Positions 16,953 to 24,852 of a DNA stretch of 43,777 nt are shown piece after piece. Within the stretch, counting starts at the first letter, position 1. Each line of letters begins with the position of its first letter. The DNA is from Pseudomonadota bacterium (lineage in GTDB: Bacteria; Pseudomonadota; Alphaproteobacteria; Sphingomonadales; Sphingomonadaceae): contig JAEZCZ010000111.1 in NCBI GenBank assembly GCA_023433305.1, positions 1 through 43,777 of the forward strand, read 5' to 3'. The translations under genes were made by a program, and so were the position numbers. Under the pieces are notes generated by a model. That model saw nothing but the letters and a program-made list of their open reading frames with translations. It was not told the DNA's origin and did not search any database.

Positions 16953-17368
16953 CGGCCTTCCCGCACCAGGCCACTTGCGTGGCCGTCGGCGGACGCGGCG
17001 TTCTCATCGAGGGCGACAGCGGGATCGGCAAGTCGAGCCTCGCGCTCGCGCTGATCGACCGCGGCGCGAAGCTCGTAGGCGACGACGGGGTGCTGCTCGA
17101 AGCGCGCGATGACAAGCTCTGGGCGCTTCCTCACCCGAACATCCCCGGGCTGCTCGAAGTCCGCAATGTCGGCCTGGCCACGTTTCCCGCCACTTCCGCG
17201 CCGATCGCGCTCGTCATCCGGCTCGATCCGAATGCAGAAAGACTTCCCGAGGAGCCCGAAGCGGTCACTCTTGGCGGTGTCCGCGTTCCGATGGTGCGGC
17301 TCTTCCCTGACAGCCCTTTCCTGCACCTTCGCGCCGAGTGGGCGCTGGCGCTGCACGGAGACGCCTGA
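16949..17368 (+). CDS. hprK: HPr kinase/phosphorylase, short alphaproteobacterial form
   Basis: A 139-residue C-terminal-domain-only HPr kinase, against about 310 in Firmicutes; the short form is normal in alphaproteobacteria. The Walker A is GDSGIGKSS at 22-30, followed by LVGDDGVLLEARDD and IPGLLEVRNVGL, which matches the HprK catalytic core. It starts at a GTG overlapping the chvG stop by four bases. Its target is the regulatory Ser of HPr, encoded three genes downstream (Ser49 there). There is no sugar permease in the cluster, so the system should be regulatory, with EI and EIIA/HPr relays controlling metabolism. Confidence 0.92.
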   Translation: MTAFPHQATCVAVGGRGVLIEGDSGIGKSSLALALIDRGAKLVGDDGVLLEARDDKLWALPHPNIPGLLEVRNVGLATFPATSAPIALVIRLDPNAERLPEEPEAVTLGGVRVPMVRLFPDSPFLHLRAEWALALHGDA

Positions 17369-17390
17369 GGCGAGGTCGGGCAGGCGCTCT

Positions 17391-17405
17391 TTCCTTTTTA
17401 AGGAA
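17391..17405. repeat. Short dyad between hprK and rapZ
   Basis: TTCCTT-TTT-AAGGAA is a 6-bp inverted repeat lying 23 bases after hprK and about 20 bases before rapZ. Its position allows a role in mRNA processing or attenuation inside the operon; no function can be assigned from sequence alone. Confidence 0.35.
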
Positions 17406-17425
17406 GTGGCGGCACACCGCCAGCC

Positions 17426-18334
17426 ATGGCCAGCGAGTCACCGGAAAACCGTCAACGTATCCTCCTCGTCACGGGCATGTTGGGAGCCGGCAAGTCGACC
17501 GCGCTGCGCGAGCTCGAAGACCTCGGCTGGGAAGCCATCGACAACTTTCCGATCCGCCTCCTGAACCGCCTCGTTGGTGGCGAACCCGGCGCGCAGTCGT
17601 TGGCCGTGGGGTTCGATTGCCGCACGCGCGGCTTCGCCCCGGCTTCGATCATCGAGCGGGTCAAGGGGCTCGGGGCACGCAGCGACGTGGAAATCACCAC
17701 GCTGTTCCTCGATTGCGCGGGCTACGAGCTCGAGCGCCGATTCAACGAGACCCGTCGGCGGCACGTGCTCGCCCACGGGCTTCCCGTCGCGGCGGGTATT
17801 GCGGCCGAGCGTGAATTGCTCGCTCCGCTGCGGCGGTGGGCCGAAGTGCTGATCGACACGACGCATTTCTCGAGCAACGATCTGCAATTGCGTATCCGCG
17901 AGCTTTTCGCCGAAAGCGCCCCCAAGCCGATGACGATCACTGTTTCCAGCTTCGGTTTCGCGCGCGGCATGCCTCCCGTGGCGGACCTGGTGTTCGACGT
18001 CCGCTTCCTCGACAACCCGCACTGGGACCCGGAATTGCGCGAGCAGACCGGGCAGGATCAGGCGGTCGCCCGCCATATCGAGGGCGACATCGCGTTCGAG
18101 AGCGCCTTCAACCGGATCCGCGACCTCCTGCTCGAGCTGCTGCCGCGCTATGCCGCCCAGGGAAAGACCTACGTCAACGTCGCGTTCGGCTGTACCGGTG
18201 GGAGACACCGCTCGGTGTTCGTCGCCGAGAGGATCGCGGAGGCCTTGCGCGAAGGCGGCTTTTCGCCCACTGTCCTCCATCGCAACCTGGGGTCGCGCGC
18301 TGCCGAAATGATCGAAGGGCCGCACCAGCCGTGA
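17426..18334 (+). CDS. rapZ: RNase adapter protein RapZ
   Basis: A 302-residue P-loop protein. In E. coli, RapZ binds the small RNA GlmZ and glucosamine-6-phosphate and delivers the RNA to RNase E; in alphaproteobacteria its partner RNAs are uncertain. The N-terminal P-loop is GMLGAGKST (17-25) and the C-terminal domain keeps the signature NVAFGCTGGRHRS followed by VFVAERIAEAL. The region VSSFGFARGMPPVADLVFDV is also typical. It lies 57 bases after hprK and before the EIIA and HPr genes, as in the conserved PTS-Ntr-type clusters. Confidence 0.95.
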   Translation: MASESPENRQRILLVTGMLGAGKSTALRELEDLGWEAIDNFPIRLLNRLVGGEPGAQSLAVGFDCRTRGFAPASIIERVKGLGARSDVEITTLFLDCAGYELERRFNETRRRHVLAHGLPVAAGIAAERELLAPLRRWAEVLIDTTHFSSNDLQLRIRELFAESAPKPMTITVSSFGFARGMPPVADLVFDVRFLDNPHWDPELREQTGQDQAVARHIEGDIAFESAFNRIRDLLLELLPRYAAQGKTYVNVAFGCTGGRHRSVFVAERIAEALREGGFSPTVLHRNLGSRAAEMIEGPHQP

Positions 18335-18407
18335 CCTGTGCAATATTCGACCGGGCGCCCGTCGGCACCCCTTGTGCGAGCCCCCTTTGCGTGAGCTGCA
18401 ACCCCAA

Positions 18408-18812
18408 ATGATCGGCATGATCCTGGTTACCCACGGCCAATTGGCCGAGGAATTCGTCCATGCGATGGAACACGTTGTCGGCAAGCAGAGCGACGTGGCC
18501 ACCGTCTGCATCGGACCCCACGACGACATGGAAGCCAAGCGCAAGGAGATCGCCAAGGCGATCAAGCAGGTCGACAGCGGCGGGGGCGCGGTGATCCTGA
18601 CCGACCTGTTCGGCGGCACGCCCTCCAACCTCGCCATCTCGCTGCTGAAAGCGGGCAAGACCGAGGTGATCGCCGGGATCAACCTGCCGATGCTCATCCG
18701 GCTAGCTGGCGCGCGCAAGGACATGACGATGGCGGCCGCCGCCAAGGCCGCGCGGGACGCGGGGCGCAATTACATAACGATCGCCTCGGAATTCCTCGGA
18801 CAGGAGGCCTGA
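18408..18812 (+). CDS. PTS mannose-family EIIA component
   Basis: A 134-residue EIIA-Man-like phosphocarrier. The N-terminal MIGMILVTHGQLAEEF carries the phosphorylatable His9, and VILTDLFGGTPSNLAIS and GINLPMLIRL are family motifs. With HPr and EI it takes phosphate from PEP. There is no EIIB, EIIC or EIID beside it, so it is expected to be regulatory rather than a sugar importer. An upstream GTG (18372) would add 12 residues, but 18408 places His9 at the usual position. Confidence 0.92.
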   Translation: MIGMILVTHGQLAEEFVHAMEHVVGKQSDVATVCIGPHDDMEAKRKEIAKAIKQVDSGGGAVILTDLFGGTPSNLAISLLKAGKTEVIAGINLPMLIRLAGARKDMTMAAAAKAARDAGRNYITIASEFLGQEA

Positions 18813-18838
18813 CCATAGAGCTACAGGGAGAAGCCGCG

Positions 18839-19114
18839 TTGGGAGAGGCGCGCCAGGAGGTAACGATCGTCAACAAGCGTGGTCTCCATGCGCGTGCGAG
18901 CGCGAAGTTCGTCGCCGCGGTGGCCGAAATGGGCACGTGCGAAGTCCGCGTCGCCAAGGACGGGCACAGCGCCGCCGGCGGCTCGATCCTCGGCCTGATG
19001 ATGCTTGGCGCGGCGAAGGGCGACACCGTCGAGCTGACGGTGCGCGGCGCCGCTGCCGAGGCGCGGCTTGCCGAGTTGGTCGCGCTGGTCGAGGACGGCT
19101 TCGGCGAGGACTGA
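18839..19114 (+). CDS. ptsH: Phosphocarrier protein HPr
   Basis: A 91-residue HPr. The active-site His17 lies in NKRGLHARASAKF, and the regulatory Ser49 in AAGGSILGLMML, matching the Ser46 site targeted by HprK. The start is a TTG with AGGGAGAAG a few bases upstream; no better start exists in frame. It lies 26 bases after the EIIA gene. It should pass phosphate from EI (ptsP, not in the window) to EIIA and be switched by HprK phosphorylation of Ser49. Confidence 0.92.
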   Translation: MGEARQEVTIVNKRGLHARASAKFVAAVAEMGTCEVRVAKDGHSAAGGSILGLMMLGAAKGDTVELTVRGAAAEARLAELVALVEDGFGED

Positions 19115-19117
19115 GCT

Positions 19118-19924
19118 TTGGCTGCGCGCCGCCAGATCACCGGGTTCTCCAATCCCACGGTCAAGTTTCTTCGCTCGCTGCGCGACAAGAAGCATCGCCG
19201 GCGCGAGGGCAAGTTTCTCGCCGAAGGGCTGCGCCTGCTTACCGATGCGCGCGAAAGCGGGCACCTGCCCGAGATGCTGATCATGGCCGGCACGCGCGAT
19301 CCGCACCCGCTGCTCGCCGCTCTCGAAGCCGACGTGGCGCGCGCCGGCGGCGAGATCGTCGAAACCAGCCCCGACATCCTCGCCAAGATCACCGGCAAGG
19401 ACAACCCGCAAACCGTGGCCGGTGTGTTTGCGGAATTCGACACCTCGCTCGCGGCGCTCGACCGGAGTTCGGCACCGATCTGGCTGGTGGCGCAGGCGCT
19501 GCGCGATCCCGGCAATCTCGGCACCATGCTCCGCACCGGAGACGCGGTCGGTGCCGGCGGCCTTATTCTGCTCGATGACAGCGCCGATCCTTTCTCGGTC
19601 GAGGCTGTGCGCGCCAGCATGGGCGCTATCTTCACCCAGGCGGTGGCAACGGCGCGGTGGGATGAGTTCCTGTCATGGCTGCGATCGGGTCCTGGTCAAC
19701 TCGTCGCGGCCAGCCTGCGCGAAGCGGTGCCTTATCGCGGCGCGCCTTACCGGGCGCCCTGCTTCGTCCTCGTCGGGAACGAGAGCCGCGGGCTTCCCGA
19801 GGATTACGAGGCGGCGTGTGACTTGCGCGTGACGATGCCGATGCGCGGGCGGGCAGACAGCCTGAACGCAGCCGTGGCGGGCGCGGTCCTGGCCTACGAG
19901 GTGCTCGCCACGCTGGAGCGCTAG
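19118..19924 (+). CDS. SpoU/TrmH-family RNA 2'-O-methyltransferase
   Basis: A 268-residue RNA methyltransferase. An N-terminal substrate-binding segment (SNPTVKFLRSLRDKKHRRREGKF) is followed by the SPOUT knot with ALRDPGNLGTMLRTGDAVGA, VGNESRGLP and MPMRGRADSLNAAVAG. This is the SpoU/RlmB-like layout. The start is a TTG 4 bases after the HPr stop with a GAGGA ribosome site, so it is the last gene of the chvI-to-HPr operon. Its exact RNA target is not decided by sequence. Confidence 0.9.
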   Translation: MAARRQITGFSNPTVKFLRSLRDKKHRRREGKFLAEGLRLLTDARESGHLPEMLIMAGTRDPHPLLAALEADVARAGGEIVETSPDILAKITGKDNPQTVAGVFAEFDTSLAALDRSSAPIWLVAQALRDPGNLGTMLRTGDAVGAGGLILLDDSADPFSVEAVRASMGAIFTQAVATARWDEFLSWLRSGPGQLVAASLREAVPYRGAPYRAPCFVLVGNESRGLPEDYEAACDLRVTMPMRGRADSLNAAVAGAVLAYEVLATLER

Positions 19925-19934
19925 CGGCCGGCTC

Positions 19935-20636
19935 CTAGTCGCCGGCGGTGAAGCTGGTGATCCGCCAGCGGCCGTTGCGGCTCGAGGCGATCACGCGATA
20001 GTCGATCACGCTGCGCAGCCTGTCGGTGGCGACGAAGCCGGTCGTGCCGTCGCTGAGCTCGATCTGCTGGTATGCCTCCTCGGTGATCGGCGCGGCGAGC
20101 GTTACGAGGTCCCAGGAGACGGAGGCAATCGGGCGGCTGTTCGCATCGGCGCGATCGAGCACCGGAACGTCTTCGCCGGTGACGATCATCGCCTCGAACG
20201 GATCGACGTTCCCCAGGTCTTGGTCGAAATACCAGGGAATGGTGATGCCGCCCTGCTTGTTGGCCGAGCAGCCCAACGAGAGCAGCGTTCGAAGTTCATC
20301 CCACAGCCCCATGGCGTCATCGTCGAGGCGTGCACGCAGTTCCGCCTTCCCAGCGCCTCCGCCGAAATCGAGCCGGATGTCCTCGGCAGCGAGTGCTACC
20401 AGCGCATCCGCATCGCGCCGTTCGATGGCGGACCTCAAGCTGTCTCGAAACGCTGCCGCCCCCTTTACCGTCGCGCAGGTGTCCTGCGGCGCCCAAGGCC
20501 CTTTGGCGAGCGGGCTCGGTGTGGCAGCGGGATCGACAATCTTTTCAGCCGCCTTGGCAACTTCCTCGACCGGCGCTTCCTGCTGGCTGCAAGCGGCACA
20601 GCTAAGCAGCAGAGCGATCGGGAAGAGGCGTTTCAT
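19935..20636 (-). CDS. Hypothetical lipoprotein with SH3-like C-terminal part
   Basis: A 233-residue exported protein. The N-terminus MKRLFPIALLLSCAACSQQ has a signal peptide with possible lipobox Cys13 (LLSC) or Cys16. The central part has a short helical domain (FRDSLRSAIERRDADALVALA) and the C-terminal half a beta-rich domain with DVPVLDRADANSRPIASVSWD, which resembles SH3-type bacterial repeats. Its ATG overlaps the rmuC stop by four bases, so it is translated with rmuC. Function unknown. Confidence 0.78.
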   Translation of the reverse strand: MKRLFPIALLLSCAACSQQEAPVEEVAKAAEKIVDPAATPSPLAKGPWAPQDTCATVKGAAAFRDSLRSAIERRDADALVALAAEDIRLDFGGGAGKAELRARLDDDAMGLWDELRTLLSLGCSANKQGGITIPWYFDQDLGNVDPFEAMIVTGEDVPVLDRADANSRPIASVSWDLVTLAAPITEEAYQQIELSDGTTGFVATDRLRSVIDYRVIASSRNGRWRITSFTAGD

Positions 20637-21994
20637 CCGGCGCTTCGTGCATCGTCATCGTCCGAAGTGTCAACAAGGCGGGGTCTAGGCTCGTCCGCTG
20701 CGCCATAACGCGGGGCGCTTTCGACCGCCGGAACCTCCTCGATTTCGCGCTTGCCGATCTCGATGTGCTTCTCGCGCAGCCGCCTCCCGGCTGAAAGCAC
20801 GTTCCGTTCGAAGCTCCCCACGAACTTATTGTAGTTTCCGACCGCCGTCTCCAGCCCCGAGCCAACGCGCTTCAAGTGCTCGGCCGAAACCGCCAGCCGG
20901 TCGTAGAGCTCCCCGCCCATCCGGCCAATCTCGCGGGCCTCGCGGGCGAGCCCATCCTGTCGCCAGACCTGGGCGACGGTGCGACAGATCGCCACGAGAT
21001 TGGTAGGGCTCGCCAGCAGGACCTTGCGCTCGAACGCGAAGTCCCACAGCCGCGGATCGTGCTCGAGCGCGGCGGCGATGAAGTGCTCGCCGGGCACGAA
21101 CATCAGCACGTAGTCCGGCGCTTCCTCGAACTGGCTCTGGTAACCCTTGGCCCCGAGCGCCTGGATATGGTTGCGCATCGAGGCCGAATGAAGGTCGAGA
21201 TGGCGCATCCGCTCGGCATCGTCGGTAGCCTCGAAAGCTTCCTGGTAGGCATTGAGCGAAACTTTCGCATCGATCACCAGCAGCTTGTTGCCCGGAACGC
21301 GCACGATAGCGTCCGGGCGCAGACGTCCTTCCTCGGTCTCGACAGAATGCTCGGTCACGAAATCGGTGTGCTCGGCGAGGCCGCACTGTTCGAGCACGTT
21401 CTTGAGCTGTTGCTCGCCCCAGCGGCCGCGGGCCTTGGGGGCGTTGCGCAAGCTGTTGCCCAGTTGCTGCGCCGCGGTGCGGACAGCTTCCTGACCATCT
21501 CGCATCGACTGGATCAGCCCCGTTAGCTGGCCGAACGCATCGACGCGCTGGCTTTCGAGTGCGCGAACTTGCTCCTCGTAACTCTTGAGCCGTTGGTTGA
21601 CCGGCTCGAGCAGCGCGGCGACCGCCTGCTTGTTCGATTTCTCCGAATTGCCGAACCGCTCCTCGGCGCGCTTGAGAAATTCTTCCTGCGCCTTCGACAG
21701 GACCTCGCTGCCGGCCGCCTTGAACTGTGCAAGCAACTCCGCGCGCGCCGCGTTCAACTGGGCGATCTGCTTGTCGAAGTTCTCGGCATTGGCCGTCAGC
21801 GTCGCGATCTCGATCCGCGCCTGCCCGAGCTCGGCGATCGCCTGCTTGAACTGCGCCTCGTGCTCCTTGGCCGCCGCATCGCGCTCCGCGTGCCGCGCCT
21901 TCCAGTCAGCGATCGGACGTGAGCCCAGGAACCAACCCAAGCCGATCCCCGCCAGCACGGCTACAGCAATCAGAATCACGGCGAGCAGGTCCAC
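20633..21994 (-). CDS. rmuC: DNA recombination protein RmuC homologue
   Basis: A 453-residue protein with an N-terminal membrane helix (residues 2-22, LLAVILIAVAVLAGIGLGWFL), a long coiled coil (about 30-180, rich in Ala, Glu and Gln) and the RmuC domain with APKARGRWGEQQLKNVLEQC, DAIVRVPGNKLLVIDAKVSL and YVLMFVPGEHFIAAAL. RmuC limits recombination and inversions in E. coli and has a PD-(D/E)xK-like core; the D...DAK segment here (RPDAIVRVPG to VIDAKVS) fits. It is followed in overlap by the lipoprotein gene. Confidence 0.92.
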   Translation of the reverse strand: MDLLAVILIAVAVLAGIGLGWFLGSRPIADWKARHAERDAAAKEHEAQFKQAIAELGQARIEIATLTANAENFDKQIAQLNAARAELLAQFKAAGSEVLSKAQEEFLKRAEERFGNSEKSNKQAVAALLEPVNQRLKSYEEQVRALESQRVDAFGQLTGLIQSMRDGQEAVRTAAQQLGNSLRNAPKARGRWGEQQLKNVLEQCGLAEHTDFVTEHSVETEEGRLRPDAIVRVPGNKLLVIDAKVSLNAYQEAFEATDDAERMRHLDLHSASMRNHIQALGAKGYQSQFEEAPDYVLMFVPGEHFIAAALEHDPRLWDFAFERKVLLASPTNLVAICRTVAQVWRQDGLAREAREIGRMGGELYDRLAVSAEHLKRVGSGLETAVGNYNKFVGSFERNVLSAGRRLREKHIEIGKREIEEVPAVESAPRYGAADEPRPRLVDTSDDDDARSAG

Positions 21995-22148
21995 GGAACC
22001 TCCGCAAGAGGGGAACGAACAGCGAACTTATCAAGCATTGAGCCGGCGCACAAGGATCGCGCGCGGACATTCCCCAACCGCAGCGTTAAGGCTGGTGAGA
22101 ATCGGGCTTGAGCATCGGCCCCGCTAGATTGTATGGGCCACTTACAAA

Positions 22149-22180
22149 TTTCGTGATCGTGAAGTTTTCGTGATTGCGAA
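22149..22180. promoter_or_regulatory. Direct repeats upstream of fhs
   Basis: TTTCGTGATCGTGAA (from 22149) and TTTCGTGATTGCGAA (22166-22180) match at 13 of 15 positions and repeat every 17 bases. The second copy is also a partial dyad, TTTCG-N6-CGAAA. They lie 49-80 bases before the fhs ATG, a likely operator or activator position. Confidence 0.5.
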
Positions 22181-22228
22181 AATTCCATCACCGCCCGCGG
22201 CGCGCGGGCCAGCCGGAAGAGGACCCAC

Positions 22229-23896
22229 ATGGCCACCGATATCGAGATCGCCCGCGCAGCCAAGATGAAGCCGATCACCGAGATCGGCGCGAACCTCGGC
22301 ATCCCCGACGAATCGCTCGAGCCCTATGGCCGCATCAAGGCGAAGATCGCGATGGAGTGGATCAACCAGCAGAAGGACCGTCCCGACGGCAAGCTGGTCC
22401 TCGTCACCGCGATCAACCCGACCCCGGCGGGCGAAGGCAAGACCACCACGTCGGTCGGCCTCACCGACGGCCTCAACCGGATCGGCAAGAAGGCAGCCGT
22501 CTGCCTGCGCGAGCCGTCGCTCGGCCCGTCGTTCGGCATGAAGGGCGGCGCCGCCGGTGGCGGCTATGCCCAGGTCGTGCCGATGGAGGACATCAACCTC
22601 CACTTCACCGGCGACTTCCACGCGATCACCAGCGCGCACAACCTGCTCAGCGCGATGATCGACAACCACATCTACTGGGGCAATGCGCAGGAATTCGACA
22701 CCCGCCGCATCACCTGGCGCCGTGTGCTCGACATGAACGACCGCGCGCTGCGCCAGATCGTCACCTCGCTCGGCGGTGTGGCCAACGGGTATCCGCGAGA
22801 GGCCGGTTTCGACATCACCGTGGCGTCTGAGATCATGGCGATCCTGTGTCTGGCCACCTCGATCGAGGACCTCGAGGAATCGATCGGCAACATCATCGTC
22901 GGCTACCGCCGCGACAAGAGCGCCGTGACCGCCCGCGACATCAAAGCGCACGGCGCGATGACCGTGCTGCTCAAGTCCGCGATCCAGCCAAACCTGGTGC
23001 AGACGCTCGAGAACAACCCGGCGTTCATTCACGGCGGCCCGTTCGCCAACATCGCCCACGGCTGCAACTCGGTGACCGCGACGAAGACCGCGCTCAAGCT
23101 GGCCGATTACGTCGTGACCGAAGCCGGCTTCGGCGCCGATCTTGGGGCGGAGAAGTTCTACGACATCAAGTGCCGCAAGGCCGGCCTCAAGCCGTCCGCG
23201 ACCGTCATCGTCGCGACTGTCCGCGCCCTCAAGATGAACGGCGGCGTCGCCAAGAACGACCTCGGGGCGGAGAATGTCGAGGCGGTGAAGAAGGGCGTGG
23301 TCAACCTGCTGCGGCACATCGAGAACGTCCGCCAGTTCGGCGTTCCGGCGGTCGTCGCGATCAACCACTTCGTGACCGATACCGATGCCGAGATCGAGGT
23401 GATCAGGCAGGCGGTCGCCGAAGTCGGCTCCGAGGCCATCGTGTGCAAGCACTGGGCGAACGGCGGCGCGGGAACCGAGGAACTGGCCAACAAAGTCGTC
23501 GAGATCGTCGAATCCGGCCAGGCTCAGTTCTCGCCGCTCTATCCGTCCGACATGCCGTTGTTCGAGAAGATCAACACGATCGCCACGCGCATCTACCGCG
23601 CCGATGCGGCGATCGCCGACCAGTCGGTGCGCAACCAGCTCAAGGCCTGGGAAGAAGCGGGCTTCGGCAACCTGCCGATCTGCATGGCGAAGACGCAGTA
23701 CAGCTTCACCACCGACCCGACCAAGCTCGGCGCGCCGACGCATCACACGGTGCCGATCCGCGAAGTGCGGCTCGCCGCGGGCGCGGGATTCATCGTCGCG
23801 ATCTGCGGCGACATCATGACGATGCCTGGCTTGCCCAAGGTCCCCAGCGCGGAAAACATCCGCCTCGAGAACGGGCAGATCGAAGGGCTGTTCTAA
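22229..23896 (+). CDS. fhs: Formate--tetrahydrofolate ligase
   Basis: A 555-residue ligase making 10-formyl-THF from formate, THF and ATP. The P-loop TPAGEGKT is at 65-72 and the neighbouring KAAVCLREPSLGPSFGMKGG is highly characteristic; the segments DIKCRKAGLKPSATVIVATV and KHWANGGAGTEELA also match. Full length. Formyl-THF feeds purine synthesis and, through fmt in this window, initiator formyl-Met-tRNA, while def removes the formyl group. The start has AGAGGA upstream and a repeated operator-like box; a hairpin terminator follows. Confidence 0.96.
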   Translation: MATDIEIARAAKMKPITEIGANLGIPDESLEPYGRIKAKIAMEWINQQKDRPDGKLVLVTAINPTPAGEGKTTTSVGLTDGLNRIGKKAAVCLREPSLGPSFGMKGGAAGGGYAQVVPMEDINLHFTGDFHAITSAHNLLSAMIDNHIYWGNAQEFDTRRITWRRVLDMNDRALRQIVTSLGGVANGYPREAGFDITVASEIMAILCLATSIEDLEESIGNIIVGYRRDKSAVTARDIKAHGAMTVLLKSAIQPNLVQTLENNPAFIHGGPFANIAHGCNSVTATKTALKLADYVVTEAGFGADLGAEKFYDIKCRKAGLKPSATVIVATVRALKMNGGVAKNDLGAENVEAVKKGVVNLLRHIENVRQFGVPAVVAINHFVTDTDAEIEVIRQAVAEVGSEAIVCKHWANGGAGTEELANKVVEIVESGQAQFSPLYPSDMPLFEKINTIATRIYRADAAIADQSVRNQLKAWEEAGFGNLPICMAKTQYSFTTDPTKLGAPTHHTVPIREVRLAAGAGFIVAICGDIMTMPGLPKVPSAENIRLENGQIEGLF

Positions 23897-23923
23897 ATCA
23901 ACTTGCGCTAGAACGTCCTTCGC

Positions 23924-23955
23924 AGGGCCGTCCCATCCGGGGCGGCCCTTCTTAT
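23924..23955 (+). terminator. Rho-independent terminator after fhs
   Basis: AGGGCCG and CGGCCCT pair around a TCCCATCCGGGG loop, followed by TTCTTATTT, 28 bases after the fhs stop. It lies before the convergent DUF1622 gene and could act for both. Confidence 0.75.
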
Positions 23956-24344
23956 TTGCCCCCTCGATCTTCGCGCCGCCACGGCCACTTGCCGTCGATC
24001 TCCACTTCGAGGCTGAGCGAGAGGAACGTGCGGATGAGCACGATCACTGCTAGCACGAGCACGCTTTCCATCGTCGGCTCGATCGCTACCGTTCGGATGA
24101 TGTCGGCCGCGACGAGCAGTTCCAGCCCGACCAGGATCGAGCGGCCGAGCGTCTTGCGGAAATTCGAGATCGGCTCCGCCTGAACCTCCACGTTGCCCGC
24201 AGGCCTCGTGCGCCTTCGGGCCGCCTCTACCGCGAAGCGGACGAGCGCAATCAGCGCGCCGACTACGATCGCGGCGATCCCGGCCAGCTCGAACCAGCGC
24301 GATACCGCGCCCGCAATCTGCAGCATCAGCGTGTCGGTCAGCAT
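23952..24344 (-). CDS. DUF1622 family membrane protein
   Basis: A 130-residue membrane protein with helices at about 18-40 (LAGIAAIVVGALIALVRFAV), 70-85 (ILVGLELLVAADIIRTV) and 93-110 (VLVLAVIVLIRTFLS). The segment FRKTLGRSILVGLELLVAAD, then RTVAIEPTMESVLVL and SLEVEIDGKWPWRR, is the DUF1622 signature. Its function is unknown. It is divergent from the Cys-rich four-helix gene, with 84 bases between the two starts. Confidence 0.87.
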   Translation of the reverse strand: MLTDTLMLQIAGAVSRWFELAGIAAIVVGALIALVRFAVEAARRRTRPAGNVEVQAEPISNFRKTLGRSILVGLELLVAADIIRTVAIEPTMESVLVLAVIVLIRTFLSLSLEVEIDGKWPWRREDRGGK

Positions 24345-24428
24345 CGATCGCTCCCCTGCTTCGGCCTGCCTGTTTCTCGGAACGATCGCCGGGCCGGGTC
24401 GCTCCCGTCACGAGGAAAGGAGACCGAG

Positions 24429-24845
24429 ATGTCGATCCAGAAAATGATCCAGGAACATCCGGACGTGATCGCGAGCGGGCACGTCAATGAAGCGCTTAAT
24501 ATGGCCGTGAAACACGCCATGTACTGTTCGGCGATCTGCAATTCGTGTGCCGACGCGTGTTCGGCCGAAGACATGGACATGCGCCAGTGCATCCGGCTGT
24601 GCCTCGATTGCTCGGACGTGTGCGAGGCAACCTATCGGATTGCTACCCGCCGCACCGGAGGCAACCGGGAGCTGATCCGCTCGATGCTTGCAACGTGCAT
24701 CAAGGCTTGCGAGTTGTGCGAGGCCGAGTGCGCCAGGCACGACCATGCCCACTGCAAGCGCTGCGCGCAGATGTGCCGGGAATGCGCCGACGATTGCCGC
24801 CGCGCGCTCGAAACGCTCAACGAGGAAGCGCACGCCGCGGCGTGA
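24429..24845 (+). CDS. Cys-rich four-helix-bundle copper-storage-type protein (Csp/DUF326)
   Basis: A 138-residue helical protein with 17 cysteines, mostly in CxxxC spacing along helices (CSAICNSCADAC, CIRLCLDCSDVC, CIKACELCEAEC, CKRCAQMCRECADDC). This is the layout of the Csp3/DUF326 copper-storage family, which binds many Cu(I) ions inside a four-helix bundle. There is no signal peptide, so it should be cytosolic like Csp3. It has no adjacent copper transporter or CopA/CueR. Metal binding is inferred from the family, not seen. Confidence 0.88.
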   Translation: MSIQKMIQEHPDVIASGHVNEALNMAVKHAMYCSAICNSCADACSAEDMDMRQCIRLCLDCSDVCEATYRIATRRTGGNRELIRSMLATCIKACELCEAECARHDHAHCKRCAQMCRECADDCRRALETLNEEAHAAA

Positions 24846-24852
24846 GCGCGGG

